NCBI RefSeq assembly: GCF_001612785.1 | Contig: NZ_BDBC01000053.1 | Span: 56,467 to 120,466 of the forward strand | Length of the DNA: 64,000 nucleotides | From: Nocardia beijingensis NBRC 16342 | GTDB taxonomy: Bacteria > Actinomycetota > Actinomycetes > Mycobacteriales > Mycobacteriaceae | Reading direction: 5' to 3' | Shown: positions 25,950 through 34,109 of the stretch, piece by piece | How the letters are laid out: each line of letters opens with the position of its first letter | Numbering within the stretch: the first letter of the stretch is position 1 | Program-made: the position numbers and the translations under genes | The notes under the pieces: model-generated | What the model was told of the DNA's origin: nothing | What the model saw: the letters and a program-made list of their open reading frames with translations, nothing else | Database searches by the model: none

Positions 25950-26711
25950 TCAGGATCGGCCGGTGTCACGTGCTGGAGAGCCCGCCACCGGCGACTGCGA
26001 GCCGGGGCCGGACACGTTGCGCAAGCGGGCTTCCAAGCCGTCGAGAACGCACAGCAGACCGAAGTCGAACGCCATCGCCCGCGCGGCCTCACTATCGGTC
26101 GGCACGGTCGCCCGGTAGTCGGCGAGCATCTCGGGATAGTCGCCGGCCACATCCTCCATCACGCGCAGCACGCCGTCGGCGTCGATCTCCATCCCCTTGG
26201 ACACTTTGTCCCAAGCGATCTCGGGGATCACCTGACCGAGCACGAAACACATCACCGTCCCGCTGGCCAGATAGATGTCCACGCCGTGGAACCCCGCCTG
26301 GACGAACGCGCGGCGCAGCCGATCGCTCAAACGCAGCGAGTTGGGGCCGATGCTGGGCAACTGCCCCACCAGCGACGCCATCCACGGATGCTCCCTGATG
26401 GACGCGCGCAGGCTGTAGGCGAAGGTGTCCAGCAGTTCACGCCAGGACGCCTGTTCGGGCTCCGGCGTGCGCACCAGACCCCAGAACTCGTCCAGCACCA
26501 ATTCGAGCAACTCGTCCTTGTTGGAGACGTGCCAGTAGAGACTGGTCGCCCCCGCGCCCAGTTTCGCGCCGAGCTTGCGCATGCTCAGCGATTCCAGCCC
26601 CTCGGCGTCGAGGATCTCCACCGCCGCCGCGACGATCTGCTCGCGGCGCAGACCGGACGACTTGGGCTGGCGCGGTTGCTTGGTCCATACCGACGCGAAC
26701 TGCTTGGTCAC
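25950..26711 (-). CDS. TetR-family regulator (TetR_C_1 type)
   Basis: A 253-residue repressor. The N-terminal HTH (IVAAAVEILDAEGLESLSMR, KLGAKLGAGATSLYWHVSNK) and the long ligand-binding domain resemble the Tet(R) class with a TetR_C_1 domain. GTG 26711 is preceded at six bases by TAAGAT and there is no Shine-Dalgarno, so the mRNA is probably leaderless. It is divergent from an MFS exporter, and a 17-bp inverted repeat lies between them, so it very likely represses the exporter and itself. Confidence 0.92.
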   Translation of the reverse strand: MTKQFASVWTKQPRQPKSSGLRREQIVAAAVEILDAEGLESLSMRKLGAKLGAGATSLYWHVSNKDELLELVLDEFWGLVRTPEPEQASWRELLDTFAYSLRASIREHPWMASLVGQLPSIGPNSLRLSDRLRRAFVQAGFHGVDIYLASGTVMCFVLGQVIPEIAWDKVSKGMEIDADGVLRVMEDVAGDYPEMLADYRATVPTDSEAARAMAFDFGLLCVLDGLEARLRNVSGPGSQSPVAGSPARDTGRS

Positions 26712-26717
26712 AACACG

Positions 26718-26787
26718 ATCTTATATTCGCTCGCACACTGTTCGATATTCTCGTACGCTGTGCGAGTGGAATCGAACATTGTGCGAG
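26718..26787. promoter_or_regulatory. Operator and divergent leaderless promoters of the TetR/MFS pair
   Basis: CTCGCACACTGTTCGAT (26730-26746) and ATCGAACATTGTGCGAG (26771-26787) form an inverted repeat with one mismatch. The centre is on TACGCT (26754-26759), which stands six bases before GTG 26766 of the MFS gene. On the other strand TAAGAT (26718-26723) stands six bases before GTG 26711 of the TetR gene. A further TGTGCGAG half-site lies at 26759-26766. Confidence 0.75.
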
Positions 26788-28229
26788 ACCCCCGGCGCTG
26801 GTGGGTCCTGGGGGTCCTCTGTCTGTCCTTGCTGGTGCTGATGCTCGACAGCACCGTGCTGAATCTCGCCATTCCCTCGCTGATCCGCGAGCTGGGCGCG
26901 ACACCGTCGGATGTCCAGTGGATCCTGGACGCCTACGTGCTGGTCTTCGCCGGGCTGCTGCTCACCGCGGGCAGCCTGTCCGACCGGTTCGGCAGGCGAC
27001 GAGCGCTGATCACCGGGCTCGCCGTCTTCGGGGTGGCGTCGCTGGCCGCCGTACTGGCGACCGAACCGTGGCAGGTCGTTGCCGCCCGCGTCGCCATGGG
27101 CGTCGGCGGGTCGCTGCTGATGCCGTCGACGCTGTCGATCCTGATGACCACCTTCGCCGAGGACGAACGGCGCACGGCGATGGCGGCGTGGTCGACGGTC
27201 TCCATGGTCGGCATCGTGGCCGGACCCACCCTGGGCGGCTTCCTCCTCCAGCACTACTGGTGGGGTTCGGTGTTCCTGCTCAACATCCCGGTGGCGGCGC
27301 TCGCGATCGTCGCGGCCGTCGTGCTGATGCCGGAGACCACCGGTGAGCAGCGGCCGATCGACCTCGTCGGCGTGGTCCTGTCCGTCGTGGCGCTGAGCGC
27401 GACGGTCTACGTGATCATCGAACGGGAATGGAACTTCGGTGTGCTCGCGCTGGCCGCTGTCACGGCGACCGCCTTCGTCGTATGGGAGAGCCGGTCGGCG
27501 CATCCGATGCTGCCGTTGGCGGTGTTCCGCAGCCGCGATTTCACCGGCACCTGCTTCACCCTGCTGCTGATGGTCTTCGGCATGGGCGCGGTCATGCTGA
27601 TGCTCACCCAGTACCTGCAGTTCGTGCTCGGCTACGGCCCGATGAAGGCCGGACTGGCGTTGCTGCCGTACGCCGTGGCCGCCGCGGTGTGCAACGGCCT
27701 CGGGGCGACGCTCGGCAAGACGCTGAGCAACAAGACGCTCGTCGTGTCCGGCCTGCTCGTCATGGGTGTGGCGTTCGGCATCCTCGCGATGGGCAGCGGA
27801 TATCTCTGGGTGCTGGTCAGCATGCTGGTGATGGGTGTCGGCGGCGGCTTGGCGGGTCCGGCGGCCTACGCCGCCATCATGAGCGCGATACCGCTGGAAC
27901 ACGCGGGCGTCGGCTCCGCGATGAACGACACGATCCAGCAAGTCGGCATGGCGATCAGCATCGCCGTCCTCGGTAGCGTGCTGGCCGGTGTGTTCACCTC
28001 GAACATGCCCGTCGACGCGCCGGACGCGGCGCGGGAGTCCATCGGCGCGGCCTTCCAGCTCGGCTACATCGAGCCCGCGAAGGACGCCTTCACCGCCGCC
28101 ATGTCCACCGGCGCGTGGATCAGCGCCGGATTCAGCATCGCCGCCGCCGCGCTCGGTGCGGTCCTGCTGCGCGCAAGGCGTCCGCAGCAGGCCGGACAGC
28201 CGGAACCGGCCCCGGTCGCGCACGGCTGA
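26766..28229 (+). CDS. MFS drug exporter, DHA2 (EmrB/QacA) family
   Basis: A 487-residue, ~14-span drug:proton antiporter. LMLDSTVLNLAIPSL in the first span, motif A GSLSDRFGRRRALITGL and motif C GIVAGPTLGGF identify DHA2. GTG 26766 is chosen because TACGCT stands six bases upstream; GTG 26760 and 26781 are alternatives. The promoter is embedded in the inverted repeat shared with the divergent TetR gene, so expression is probably induced by the exporter's substrates. Confidence 0.92.
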   Translation: MESNIVRDPRRWWVLGVLCLSLLVLMLDSTVLNLAIPSLIRELGATPSDVQWILDAYVLVFAGLLLTAGSLSDRFGRRRALITGLAVFGVASLAAVLATEPWQVVAARVAMGVGGSLLMPSTLSILMTTFAEDERRTAMAAWSTVSMVGIVAGPTLGGFLLQHYWWGSVFLLNIPVAALAIVAAVVLMPETTGEQRPIDLVGVVLSVVALSATVYVIIEREWNFGVLALAAVTATAFVVWESRSAHPMLPLAVFRSRDFTGTCFTLLLMVFGMGAVMLMLTQYLQFVLGYGPMKAGLALLPYAVAAAVCNGLGATLGKTLSNKTLVVSGLLVMGVAFGILAMGSGYLWVLVSMLVMGVGGGLAGPAAYAAIMSAIPLEHAGVGSAMNDTIQQVGMAISIAVLGSVLAGVFTSNMPVDAPDAARESIGAAFQLGYIEPAKDAFTAAMSTGAWISAGFSIAAAALGAVLLRARRPQQAGQPEPAPVAHG

Positions 28230-28399
28230 TCGTTCCGCGGGGCCGTGCCTGCCAGATGTCCTCATCGGTCCGGCACGGCCCCGAAAGCGCGGTCGGCTCG
28301 CGCAGAATAGCGATTCCGATGTCTTCTCGATTCACCCGGGATGAATGATTCCGACCCGGAGGTTGATGGTCTCGCGCGCGCGCTTCGAGAAGAGTTGTG

Positions 28400-28413
28400 A
28401 GTGTGTTCACACT
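28400..28413 (+). promoter_or_regulatory. Short inverted repeat upstream of a small secreted protein gene
   Basis: AGTGTG and CACACT form perfect 6-bp arms around TT, 51 bases before the ATG at 28465. It may be an operator; no known regulator consensus was recognised. Confidence 0.3.
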
Positions 28414-28464
28414 GAGGCCTTCAACCAACGAGGGCTGGTGAAGCAATCAACCACTGGAGACATC

Positions 28465-28716
28465 ATGATCACGAACAAAATGCGTGTAACGGCGGCGGCG
28501 GTAGCGCTCGCACCGATCATCGCCCTTGGTTCGGGTTTCGCTTCCGCAGCCCCCGACGTAGCACCGGGGCCGATGCAGGTGGCGGATCATCCGGTACCCG
28601 TGCAGGTCGAGCCCGCGACACTGGGCCTGATTTGGCCGCTGGGCATTTTCTGCGCTCCTCTGCTGCTGCTTCCGCCGGTGGTCAACGCGGTTACGGTGGC
28701 CATTTGCGCCGCGTGA
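28465..28716 (+). CDS. Small exported hydrophobic protein
   Basis: An 83-residue protein starting at ATG 28465 with GGAGA six bases upstream. A signal peptide (about 1-28, ending FASA-AP) is followed by a Pro/Val-rich stretch and a hydrophobic C-terminal segment with two cysteines (IWPLGIFCAPLLLLPPVVN, then ending AICAA). No family was recognised; small proteins of this kind are numerous in Nocardia. A strong terminator follows. Confidence 0.55.
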   Translation: MITNKMRVTAAAVALAPIIALGSGFASAAPDVAPGPMQVADHPVPVQVEPATLGLIWPLGIFCAPLLLLPPVVNAVTVAICAA

Positions 28717-28742
28717 TCGCGTTTCGCCAGAAGCGCATCGAA

Positions 28743-28790
28743 CACGAGAGCGCCTCGGGGCAGCGCGTAGCCCGAGGCGCTTCTCTCGTG
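28743..28790 (+). terminator. Strong hairpin terminator
   Basis: A 17-bp stem (CACGAGAG plus CGCCTCGGG at 28743-28759, paired with 28771-28790) is interrupted only by a 3-base CTT bulge on the right arm. It lies 27 bases after the small exported protein's stop and before the protease gene. Confidence 0.7.
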
Positions 28791-28885
28791 CCCATCCAAT
28801 TCGATTCCGGCCCTTGCCGGACAACGGGCCGGTGAACATCCGGAAATCGGCGGTGACGCGCGGGTGAGTGCGGTTGAATTACCGG

Positions 28886-29551
28886 ATGACCAAGTTCAGG
28901 AAATTCGTAGGCGCCGCGGCGGCACTCACCGCCATGACGGCGCCGTTCGGAGCACCTGGGACCGCGCAGGCCGCACCGCCATCCGTGCTGGGTGGCGGCT
29001 CCGGGATCGTCGTCGGCGGTCAGAACATCTGCACGCTCACCACGATCGGACGCGACTCCGGCGGCAGGCTGGTCGGATTCACCGCGGCGCATTGCGGTGA
29101 GGCGAGTTCCGCCATCGTCCCGGAGAGCGATCGCGACGCAGGTACCGTCGGCACGGTCGTGTACGCCAACAGCGATTTGGACTATTCCGTCATCGAATTC
29201 GATCCGGGGAAGGTGACGCCGGTCAACCACGTGGGCGGAACCACCATCACCGGATTGGGTGGCCCTGCCCGCCCACCGGACACCGTCTGCAAGGAAGGCA
29301 GGACCACCGGCCGCACCTGCGGGGCCGCTTACGGTGACATGTTCACGGGCGGCAATTCCACCTGGACCCAGACGTGTGTCGTCGAAGGCGACTCGGGAGC
29401 TCCGCTCGTCGTGGGGACGACGCTTGTCGGCATGGTCAGCGGCTACTTGGCGGTGCCCTGCCTGGGGCCGGAGCTCGGCACGGATTTCACCGCGGTCGTC
29501 GCCGACGTGAACGCACGCGGCGGCGCCGGGTCCGGTTTCCAGCCGATTTGA
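28886..29551 (+). CDS. Secreted S1-family serine protease
   Basis: A 221-residue chymotrypsin-fold protease. A signal peptide (about 1-29, ending TAQA) precedes the mature part with the triad: His in FTAAHCG, Asp in SDLDYSVIEF and Ser in EGDSGAPL. Cysteine pairs flank His and Ser as in alpha-lytic-type enzymes, but the long pro-domain of that group is missing. ATG 28886 gives a good signal peptide; GTG 28868 is an alternative. It is convergent with the FHA-HTH gene. Confidence 0.85.
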   Translation: MTKFRKFVGAAAALTAMTAPFGAPGTAQAAPPSVLGGGSGIVVGGQNICTLTTIGRDSGGRLVGFTAAHCGEASSAIVPESDRDAGTVGTVVYANSDLDYSVIEFDPGKVTPVNHVGGTTITGLGGPARPPDTVCKEGRTTGRTCGAAYGDMFTGGNSTWTQTCVVEGDSGAPLVVGTTLVGMVSGYLAVPCLGPELGTDFTAVVADVNARGGAGSGFQPI

Positions 29552-29581
29552 CCGGATTTCCTCCGCTCTTCCGCCGGAGCC

Positions 29582-30271
29582 TTACCTCTCCTGGTCGGCG
29601 ACTATGCCGAATTCGATAGCGCGTTCGACCAGAAACAGCCTCTTCTGGTTGGGAGGTAAGGCTTCCACCTGGAATATTCGGAACAGCGCCCGCATATGTG
29701 TCTTGACCGTGGACAGGCTCAGACACAAATCGTCCGCGATCTGCCGGTTGGACGCGGGATACGAATACGCGTCGCGCGCGTCGTAGGGACGGCACAGCGC
29801 CTCCAGAACCACATACTGGGCCGGCGTCAGCGAACTACGGGTCGGCAGCGGCGAATGGGCGAGAGTCATTTCTCCGTCGACGGACTCGTCCGCCCGGAAG
29901 ACGAATACCGATCGACCGACGCGAATAGTGTCGCCGGAGCCGAGTTTCCGCCGCCCGCCCACGCGTTCGCCATTGACGAATGTCCCGTTCTTGGACAATC
30001 CGTCGTCGACGATGACCCAGCATCCGCCCACCCGCTCGAGAATGGCGTGCAGCCGGGAAACGGTGGGATCGGAATTGACGATGATGTCGGCCGCGACGGA
30101 CCGCCCGATCGTCATTCTGGACGCGCCGCCGTCGAGGGAGATCTCACGCGCCCCGTTCGATGCCGCGGGCTGAGGCGATGCGGAAGCAGTGGCCGAGCGC
30201 CGCCACGCGGACTGCCCCACCAATGGGTACAGTTCGCGACGCAGAGCCTGTGGTCCGCTGGAGGTAGACAT
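29582..30271 (-). CDS. FHA domain protein with C-terminal helix-turn-helix
   Basis: A 229-residue protein. An FHA phosphothreonine-binding domain (about 43-125) shows TIGRSVAADI, SRLHA and KNGTFVNGERV. A C-terminal region (about 145-225) carries a LuxR/GerE-like helix-turn-helix (NRQIADDLCLSLSTVKTHMR, then ALFRIF). The pairing suggests a regulator gated by a Ser/Thr kinase such as the PknA/B group. The start is ATG 30271, after GGGAAG. No kinase gene lies nearby. Confidence 0.85.
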   Translation of the reverse strand: MSTSSGPQALRRELYPLVGQSAWRRSATASASPQPAASNGAREISLDGGASRMTIGRSVAADIIVNSDPTVSRLHAILERVGGCWVIVDDGLSKNGTFVNGERVGGRRKLGSGDTIRVGRSVFVFRADESVDGEMTLAHSPLPTRSSLTPAQYVVLEALCRPYDARDAYSYPASNRQIADDLCLSLSTVKTHMRALFRIFQVEALPPNQKRLFLVERAIEFGIVADQER

Positions 30272-30475
30272 CGCTCGTCTTCCCACTCGAAGTAGGCCGT
30301 GGAACTGCGGGCACTGATTCGCTAACTCAAGGGTGCGCTTTCTCGGCGCCGATCACATGCGTATTCGATTAGTTCGCTGTCCGAGCGAGGCAGTACCGGA
30401 CCGCAGCGCAGGACAAAAGGCGAAAAACCAACCGAACGGTCTGGATAAGACTGCCTCCAAGCGTGGCCAGTCAGA

Positions 30476-30982
30476 ATGGTCCGGGTGAGCGTCATCATCC
30501 GGCCGCGCACCGACAGCGACCTCGCCGCCTGCGCCGCCGCCCTGCGACAGGTCCACGACAACGATCGGTACCCGGACGCCTGGCCCACGGACCCGGCGGG
30601 CTGGCTGTCACCGCCCAAACTCCTCGCGGCCGTCGTCGCCGAGCGCGACGGGACCGTGGTCGGACACGCCGCGCTCGGCGCGAGCGGGAGCATGCCGGAG
30701 GTCGTGCGTGCGTCGGCCGGCGCGGAGACTGTCGTCTCGGTGATCCGGTTGTATGTCGTCCCGGAGGCGCGCCGGGCAGGGGTGGGTTCGCTGTTGCTCG
30801 CCGAGGCCGTGCGCATGGCCACGAGCCGGGGGCAGCGTGCCGTGCTCACGGTGACCTCCGGCAGTCCGGCGGCGATAGCCATGTACGAGAGGCACGGTTG
30901 GCGGCAGGTGCACAGTGGGCCGGGCGGCTGGCGGACCACGGACGGGCGAGAGGCTTGGATGCACTACTACGTCAGTCCGTGA
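30476..30982 (+). CDS. GNAT-family N-acetyltransferase
   Basis: A 168-residue GNAT enzyme. The acetyl-CoA loop is IRLYVVPEARRAGVGSLLLA near residues 86-105, and the closing motif is SPAAIAMYERHGWRQV. The substrate is unknown. The start ATG 30476 has no strong Shine-Dalgarno; GTG 30485 is possible. It diverges from the FHA-HTH gene across a 204-base spacer. Confidence 0.85.
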   Translation: MVRVSVIIRPRTDSDLAACAAALRQVHDNDRYPDAWPTDPAGWLSPPKLLAAVVAERDGTVVGHAALGASGSMPEVVRASAGAETVVSVIRLYVVPEARRAGVGSLLLAEAVRMATSRGQRAVLTVTSGSPAAIAMYERHGWRQVHSGPGGWRTTDGREAWMHYYVSP

Positions 30983-31187
30983 GCGGACGGGTTGCACAAT
31001 GTCGGCCCACGTGCCCCCGGCGGACGCCGTCGTGTTGGTGTCCTCCGCTTCGGTGGAACCGGTGACCGTACGCTTCGTACGTTGTCCCACGACGTCGCGA
31101 GGGACGCATTATGGACGCGGCGCACTCGATCGAGGCCGCACCGCCGCTGCGGGACACCTTCCCGCCCTGGCGGTCGCCGAGAGCTGG

Positions 31188-32111
31188 TCAGGCGCGGGGG
31201 TGGGCTTGGTCGTGCACCTTCTTGAGCCGGTCGATGGAGACGTGGGTGTAGAGCTGCGTGGTGGCCATGCTCGCGTGCCCGAGCAGTTCCTGAACCACAC
31301 GCAGGTCGGCGCCGCCCTCGAGCAGGTGGGTCGCCGCGGTGTGCCGCAGACCGTGCGGGCCGACGTCCGGCGCACCGGGGATGGCCGAGACCACCTCGTG
31401 CACGACCGTTCTGGCCTGACGCTGGTCCAACCGCCTGCCGCGGCGGCCGAGCAGCAGGGCTCGACCGGACTCAGCGGTGGCGAAGGCGGGGCGTCCGTAG
31501 CGCAGCCAGTTGCCGACAGCCTCGTCCGCGGGCGCGCCGAACGGCGCCGAACGCTCCTTGCTGCCTTTGCCCAGCACACGCACCACGCGCCGCTCGCGGT
31601 CCACGTCCTCGATGTCCAGCCCGCACAACTCACTGACCCTGATGCCGGTGGCGTACAGCAATTCCACGATCGCCCGGTCGCGCAATGCCATCGGATCACG
31701 CTGCGCCGCACCGGATTCCGCCGCATCCATGGCGCCGAGCGCCTGCTGCCGCCCGAGCACGGCGGGCAGCACACGATGCGCCTTCGGCGACCCGAGCCGC
31801 AGCCCGGGATCGACCGGAAGCCGACCGGTCCGCGTGAGCCAAGCGGTGAACGTGCGCGCCGAGGACGCCCGCCGTGCCACGGTGGTTCGCGCCGCGCCCG
31901 CGGCGGCTTGCCTGGCCAGCCACGAACGCAGCAACATCAGGTCCAGCTCGCGGATCGCCGAATCCGCCGACCGGGTGTACAGATGCTCCAGCAAGGATCG
32001 TGCGTCCCCCAGATACGCACGCACCGTGTGCTCCGAGCGGTTGCGCCCGAGCCGCAGATGTCTGCCGTACTCGGCCAGCAGCGCTTCCAGATCGTCGGGC
32101 AATTCCGCCAT
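31188..32111 (-). CDS. xerC: Tyrosine recombinase XerC
   Basis: A 307-residue site-specific recombinase that resolves chromosome dimers with XerD at dif. The N-terminal SAM-like core-binding domain (about 1-100) precedes the catalytic domain with Arg in TGIRVSELCGL, Lys in GKGSKER, HGLRHTAATH, LGHAS and the nucleophile Tyr in TQLYTHVS. Its place just downstream of dprA is conserved (Rv2894c). It is housekeeping and not an integrase of a mobile element. Confidence 0.93.
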   Translation of the reverse strand: MAELPDDLEALLAEYGRHLRLGRNRSEHTVRAYLGDARSLLEHLYTRSADSAIRELDLMLLRSWLARQAAAGAARTTVARRASSARTFTAWLTRTGRLPVDPGLRLGSPKAHRVLPAVLGRQQALGAMDAAESGAAQRDPMALRDRAIVELLYATGIRVSELCGLDIEDVDRERRVVRVLGKGSKERSAPFGAPADEAVGNWLRYGRPAFATAESGRALLLGRRGRRLDQRQARTVVHEVVSAIPGAPDVGPHGLRHTAATHLLEGGADLRVVQELLGHASMATTQLYTHVSIDRLKKVHDQAHPRA

Positions 32112-32165
32112 GCCTCCACCGTCCCCACCCGCGGTCCGAATGGCAAGCGACCGCGCCGGACACGT

Positions 32166-34109
32166 TCATCGGCGTCGTGCCGTTCGGTGCCAACCGCTTT
32201 CGTCGCTGGCCACCAGACCGGCCAGTTCCAGAGCGGACAAGGTCGCACGAACCACCGGAAGCGGCAAGCCGCACTGCCGGGACACCTCCAGCGGCAGTCG
32301 TGAGCCGATTCTCGGCAGCGCTTCGAAGACCAACGCCTCGTCTCCGGTCAGCTGATCCTCCTTGCCATTCGAGGCCGCCGCTTCGGGAATGGACAACCGC
32401 AGCGGCCCCGCCTCGTCGACGACTTCTTCGGCCCGGGTCACCAGCAGGGCTTCGCCGTCGCGGATCATGCGATGACAGCCCACCGAAGCGGCAGAGGTCA
32501 CCGAGCCCGGCACGGCCAAGGCGGGGCGGCCCATGCGGCGAGCCCATTTGACGGTGTTACGCGCGCCGCTGCGCAGCCCCGCCTCGACGACGAGCACGCC
32601 GTCGGCAAGAGCGGCGATCAAGCGGTTCCTGGCCAGGAATTGATGCTTCTGCGCGGCGACACCGGGCGGGTATTCGCTGACCACCACACCGGATTCGGCG
32701 ATATCGGCCAGCAGGCGTTCGTGCTGCGCCGGGTAAGGCCGGTCGATGCCGCAGGCCAGCACGGCGATCGTGCGCCCATCCACCGCCAGCGCCGCCCGGT
32801 GTGCCATGCCGTCGATACCGAACGCGGCTCCGGACACGATGGTCCAGCCCTGCGCGGCGAGGTCGCCCGCGATCTCCGCCGTGACCCGGTTGCCGTAGCC
32901 GGTGCTGCACCGCGCCCCGACCACCGCGACCGCGCGTTCACTGGACTCGAGCAGGGAGCGCGGGCCACGCGCCCACAGCACCAGCGGTACGGCGCCGTCG
33001 CGATCCTTGCCCGGCTCGAGCTGGGCGAGGCCGAGCATGCGCCAGGCAGGCCACTCCGGGTCGTCCGGCGTCACCACGCGCCCGCCGATCCGCTCGACGA
33101 GCTCGAGATCCCGCGCCGCGACGTCGATGGCGCGCCGCTGCTGAGTCGGCCCGCGAAGCGGCTCCGGAAGCACGCACTCCCGCACGGCACGTGCCGCTTC
33201 GACCACCCCCACCGACTCGATGAGCGCCGACAGCGGCGCACACGGCCCCTGCACCACCCGCGACAGGTACACCCACGCGAGCCGCCGCTCGTCGTATTCA
33301 CGAGACGACGATCCCGTCCCGCTCACGGGCACGCCGACCACCGCGGGCGCATCCGTTGCCATCGGCACGCGGACCGCCACTGGCGTGTCGACAAACGCGG
33401 CCGCGTTCGCCGTAGCCGACACGTCCGCGACCAGACGGAAATCCGCGCCCACAGGCACGTCTCCGACTCCCGGCACCCCCACCGACGCAGGCACCCCCAC
33501 AACCGCAGCCACATCTGTGCCCGCGAGGACACGATCCACCACGGAGCCATCAGCGACCCCAGGCCGATCGGCGACCGCAGCCACGTCCCCGACTCCCGGC
33601 ACCCCCACCGACGCAGGCACCCCGACAACCGCAGCCACATCTGTGCCCGCGAGGACACGATCCACCACGGAGCCGTCGGCGACCGCAGGCAGATCAGCGA
33701 CCGCGGGCACGTCTCCGACTCCCGACGCCCCCACCGACGCAGGCACCCCCACGACCGCAGCCACATCTGTGCCCGCGAGGACACGATCCACCGCGGAGCC
33801 GTCGGCGACCCCGGGCCGATCGGCGACCGCAGCCACCTCTGCCACCGGAGGCACGTCCGCGGCTTCGGACACGCTCCCGGCGTCAGGGATGTCGACTCTC
33901 GCCGCCAGGTCCACGGCCCCGGATTTCCCGCTGACTGCGGGCGGGTCCGCTACTGCGGAAACGTCCCCCACAGCAGGCACGTCGAGTACTGCGGGCGCGT
34001 CGACGACCGCGGGCGCGTCGCCCGCACCAGGTACATCCTCGACGGCGGGTCGGTCGACGCCCATAGGCAGGTCGGCTCCAGCCTGTGCCGGTGGCACCGG
34101 CCCGCTCAT
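32166..34109 (-). CDS. dprA: DprA DNA-processing protein with long repetitive N-terminal extension
   Basis: DprA binds single-stranded DNA and loads RecA in natural transformation. Residues ~271-647 are a complete DprA: SAM-like N-part, Rossmann core (AVVGARCSTGYGNRVTAEIA; SGAAFGIDGMAHRAAL; NRLIAALADGVLVVEAG) and a C-terminal winged helix (DEALVFEALPRIGSRLPLEV). The first ~270 residues are a Val/Ala/Asp/Pro/Gly-rich acidic low-complexity region. It includes three near-identical 42-residue repeats (residues ~90-215) and looser PAVxDV-type units. ATG 34109 overlaps the yifB stop (ATGA, 34106-34109), which supports this start. The mycobacterial protein is about 389 residues, so the extension is additional. 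Confidence 0.9.
   Translation of the reverse strand: MSGPVPPAQAGADLPMGVDRPAVEDVPGAGDAPAVVDAPAVLDVPAVGDVSAVADPPAVSGKSGAVDLAARVDIPDAGSVSEAADVPPVAEVAAVADRPGVADGSAVDRVLAGTDVAAVVGVPASVGASGVGDVPAVADLPAVADGSVVDRVLAGTDVAAVVGVPASVGVPGVGDVAAVADRPGVADGSVVDRVLAGTDVAAVVGVPASVGVPGVGDVPVGADFRLVADVSATANAAAFVDTPVAVRVPMATDAPAVVGVPVSGTGSSSREYDERRLAWVYLSRVVQGPCAPLSALIESVGVVEAARAVRECVLPEPLRGPTQQRRAIDVAARDLELVERIGGRVVTPDDPEWPAWRMLGLAQLEPGKDRDGAVPLVLWARGPRSLLESSERAVAVVGARCSTGYGNRVTAEIAGDLAAQGWTIVSGAAFGIDGMAHRAALAVDGRTIAVLACGIDRPYPAQHERLLADIAESGVVVSEYPPGVAAQKHQFLARNRLIAALADGVLVVEAGLRSGARNTVKWARRMGRPALAVPGSVTSAASVGCHRMIRDGEALLVTRAEEVVDEAGPLRLSIPEAAASNGKEDQLTGDEALVFEALPRIGSRLPLEVSRQCGLPLPVVRATLSALELAGLVASDESGWHRTARRR
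33465..33842 (-). repeat. Three 126-bp direct repeats inside dprA
   Basis: Three direct copies of 126 bases start at 33465, 33591 and 33717. Each encodes a 42-residue unit with the core DRVLAGTDVAAVVGVPASVG. They differ at only a few positions, and the unit length keeps the reading frame. This looks like recent in-frame tandem duplication, and the copy number may vary between strains. Confidence 0.9.

Noticed and set aside
31067..31081. CGTACG-CTT-CGTACG inverted repeat between the GNAT and xerC genes
   Set aside because: It lies between convergent gene ends, so a promoter operator is unlikely, and it is too short for a terminator.
31188..32111. Tyrosine recombinase as a sign of an integrated mobile element
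   Set aside because: Sequence and its place beside dprA show the housekeeping XerC; no att repeats, excisionase or phage genes were seen nearby.
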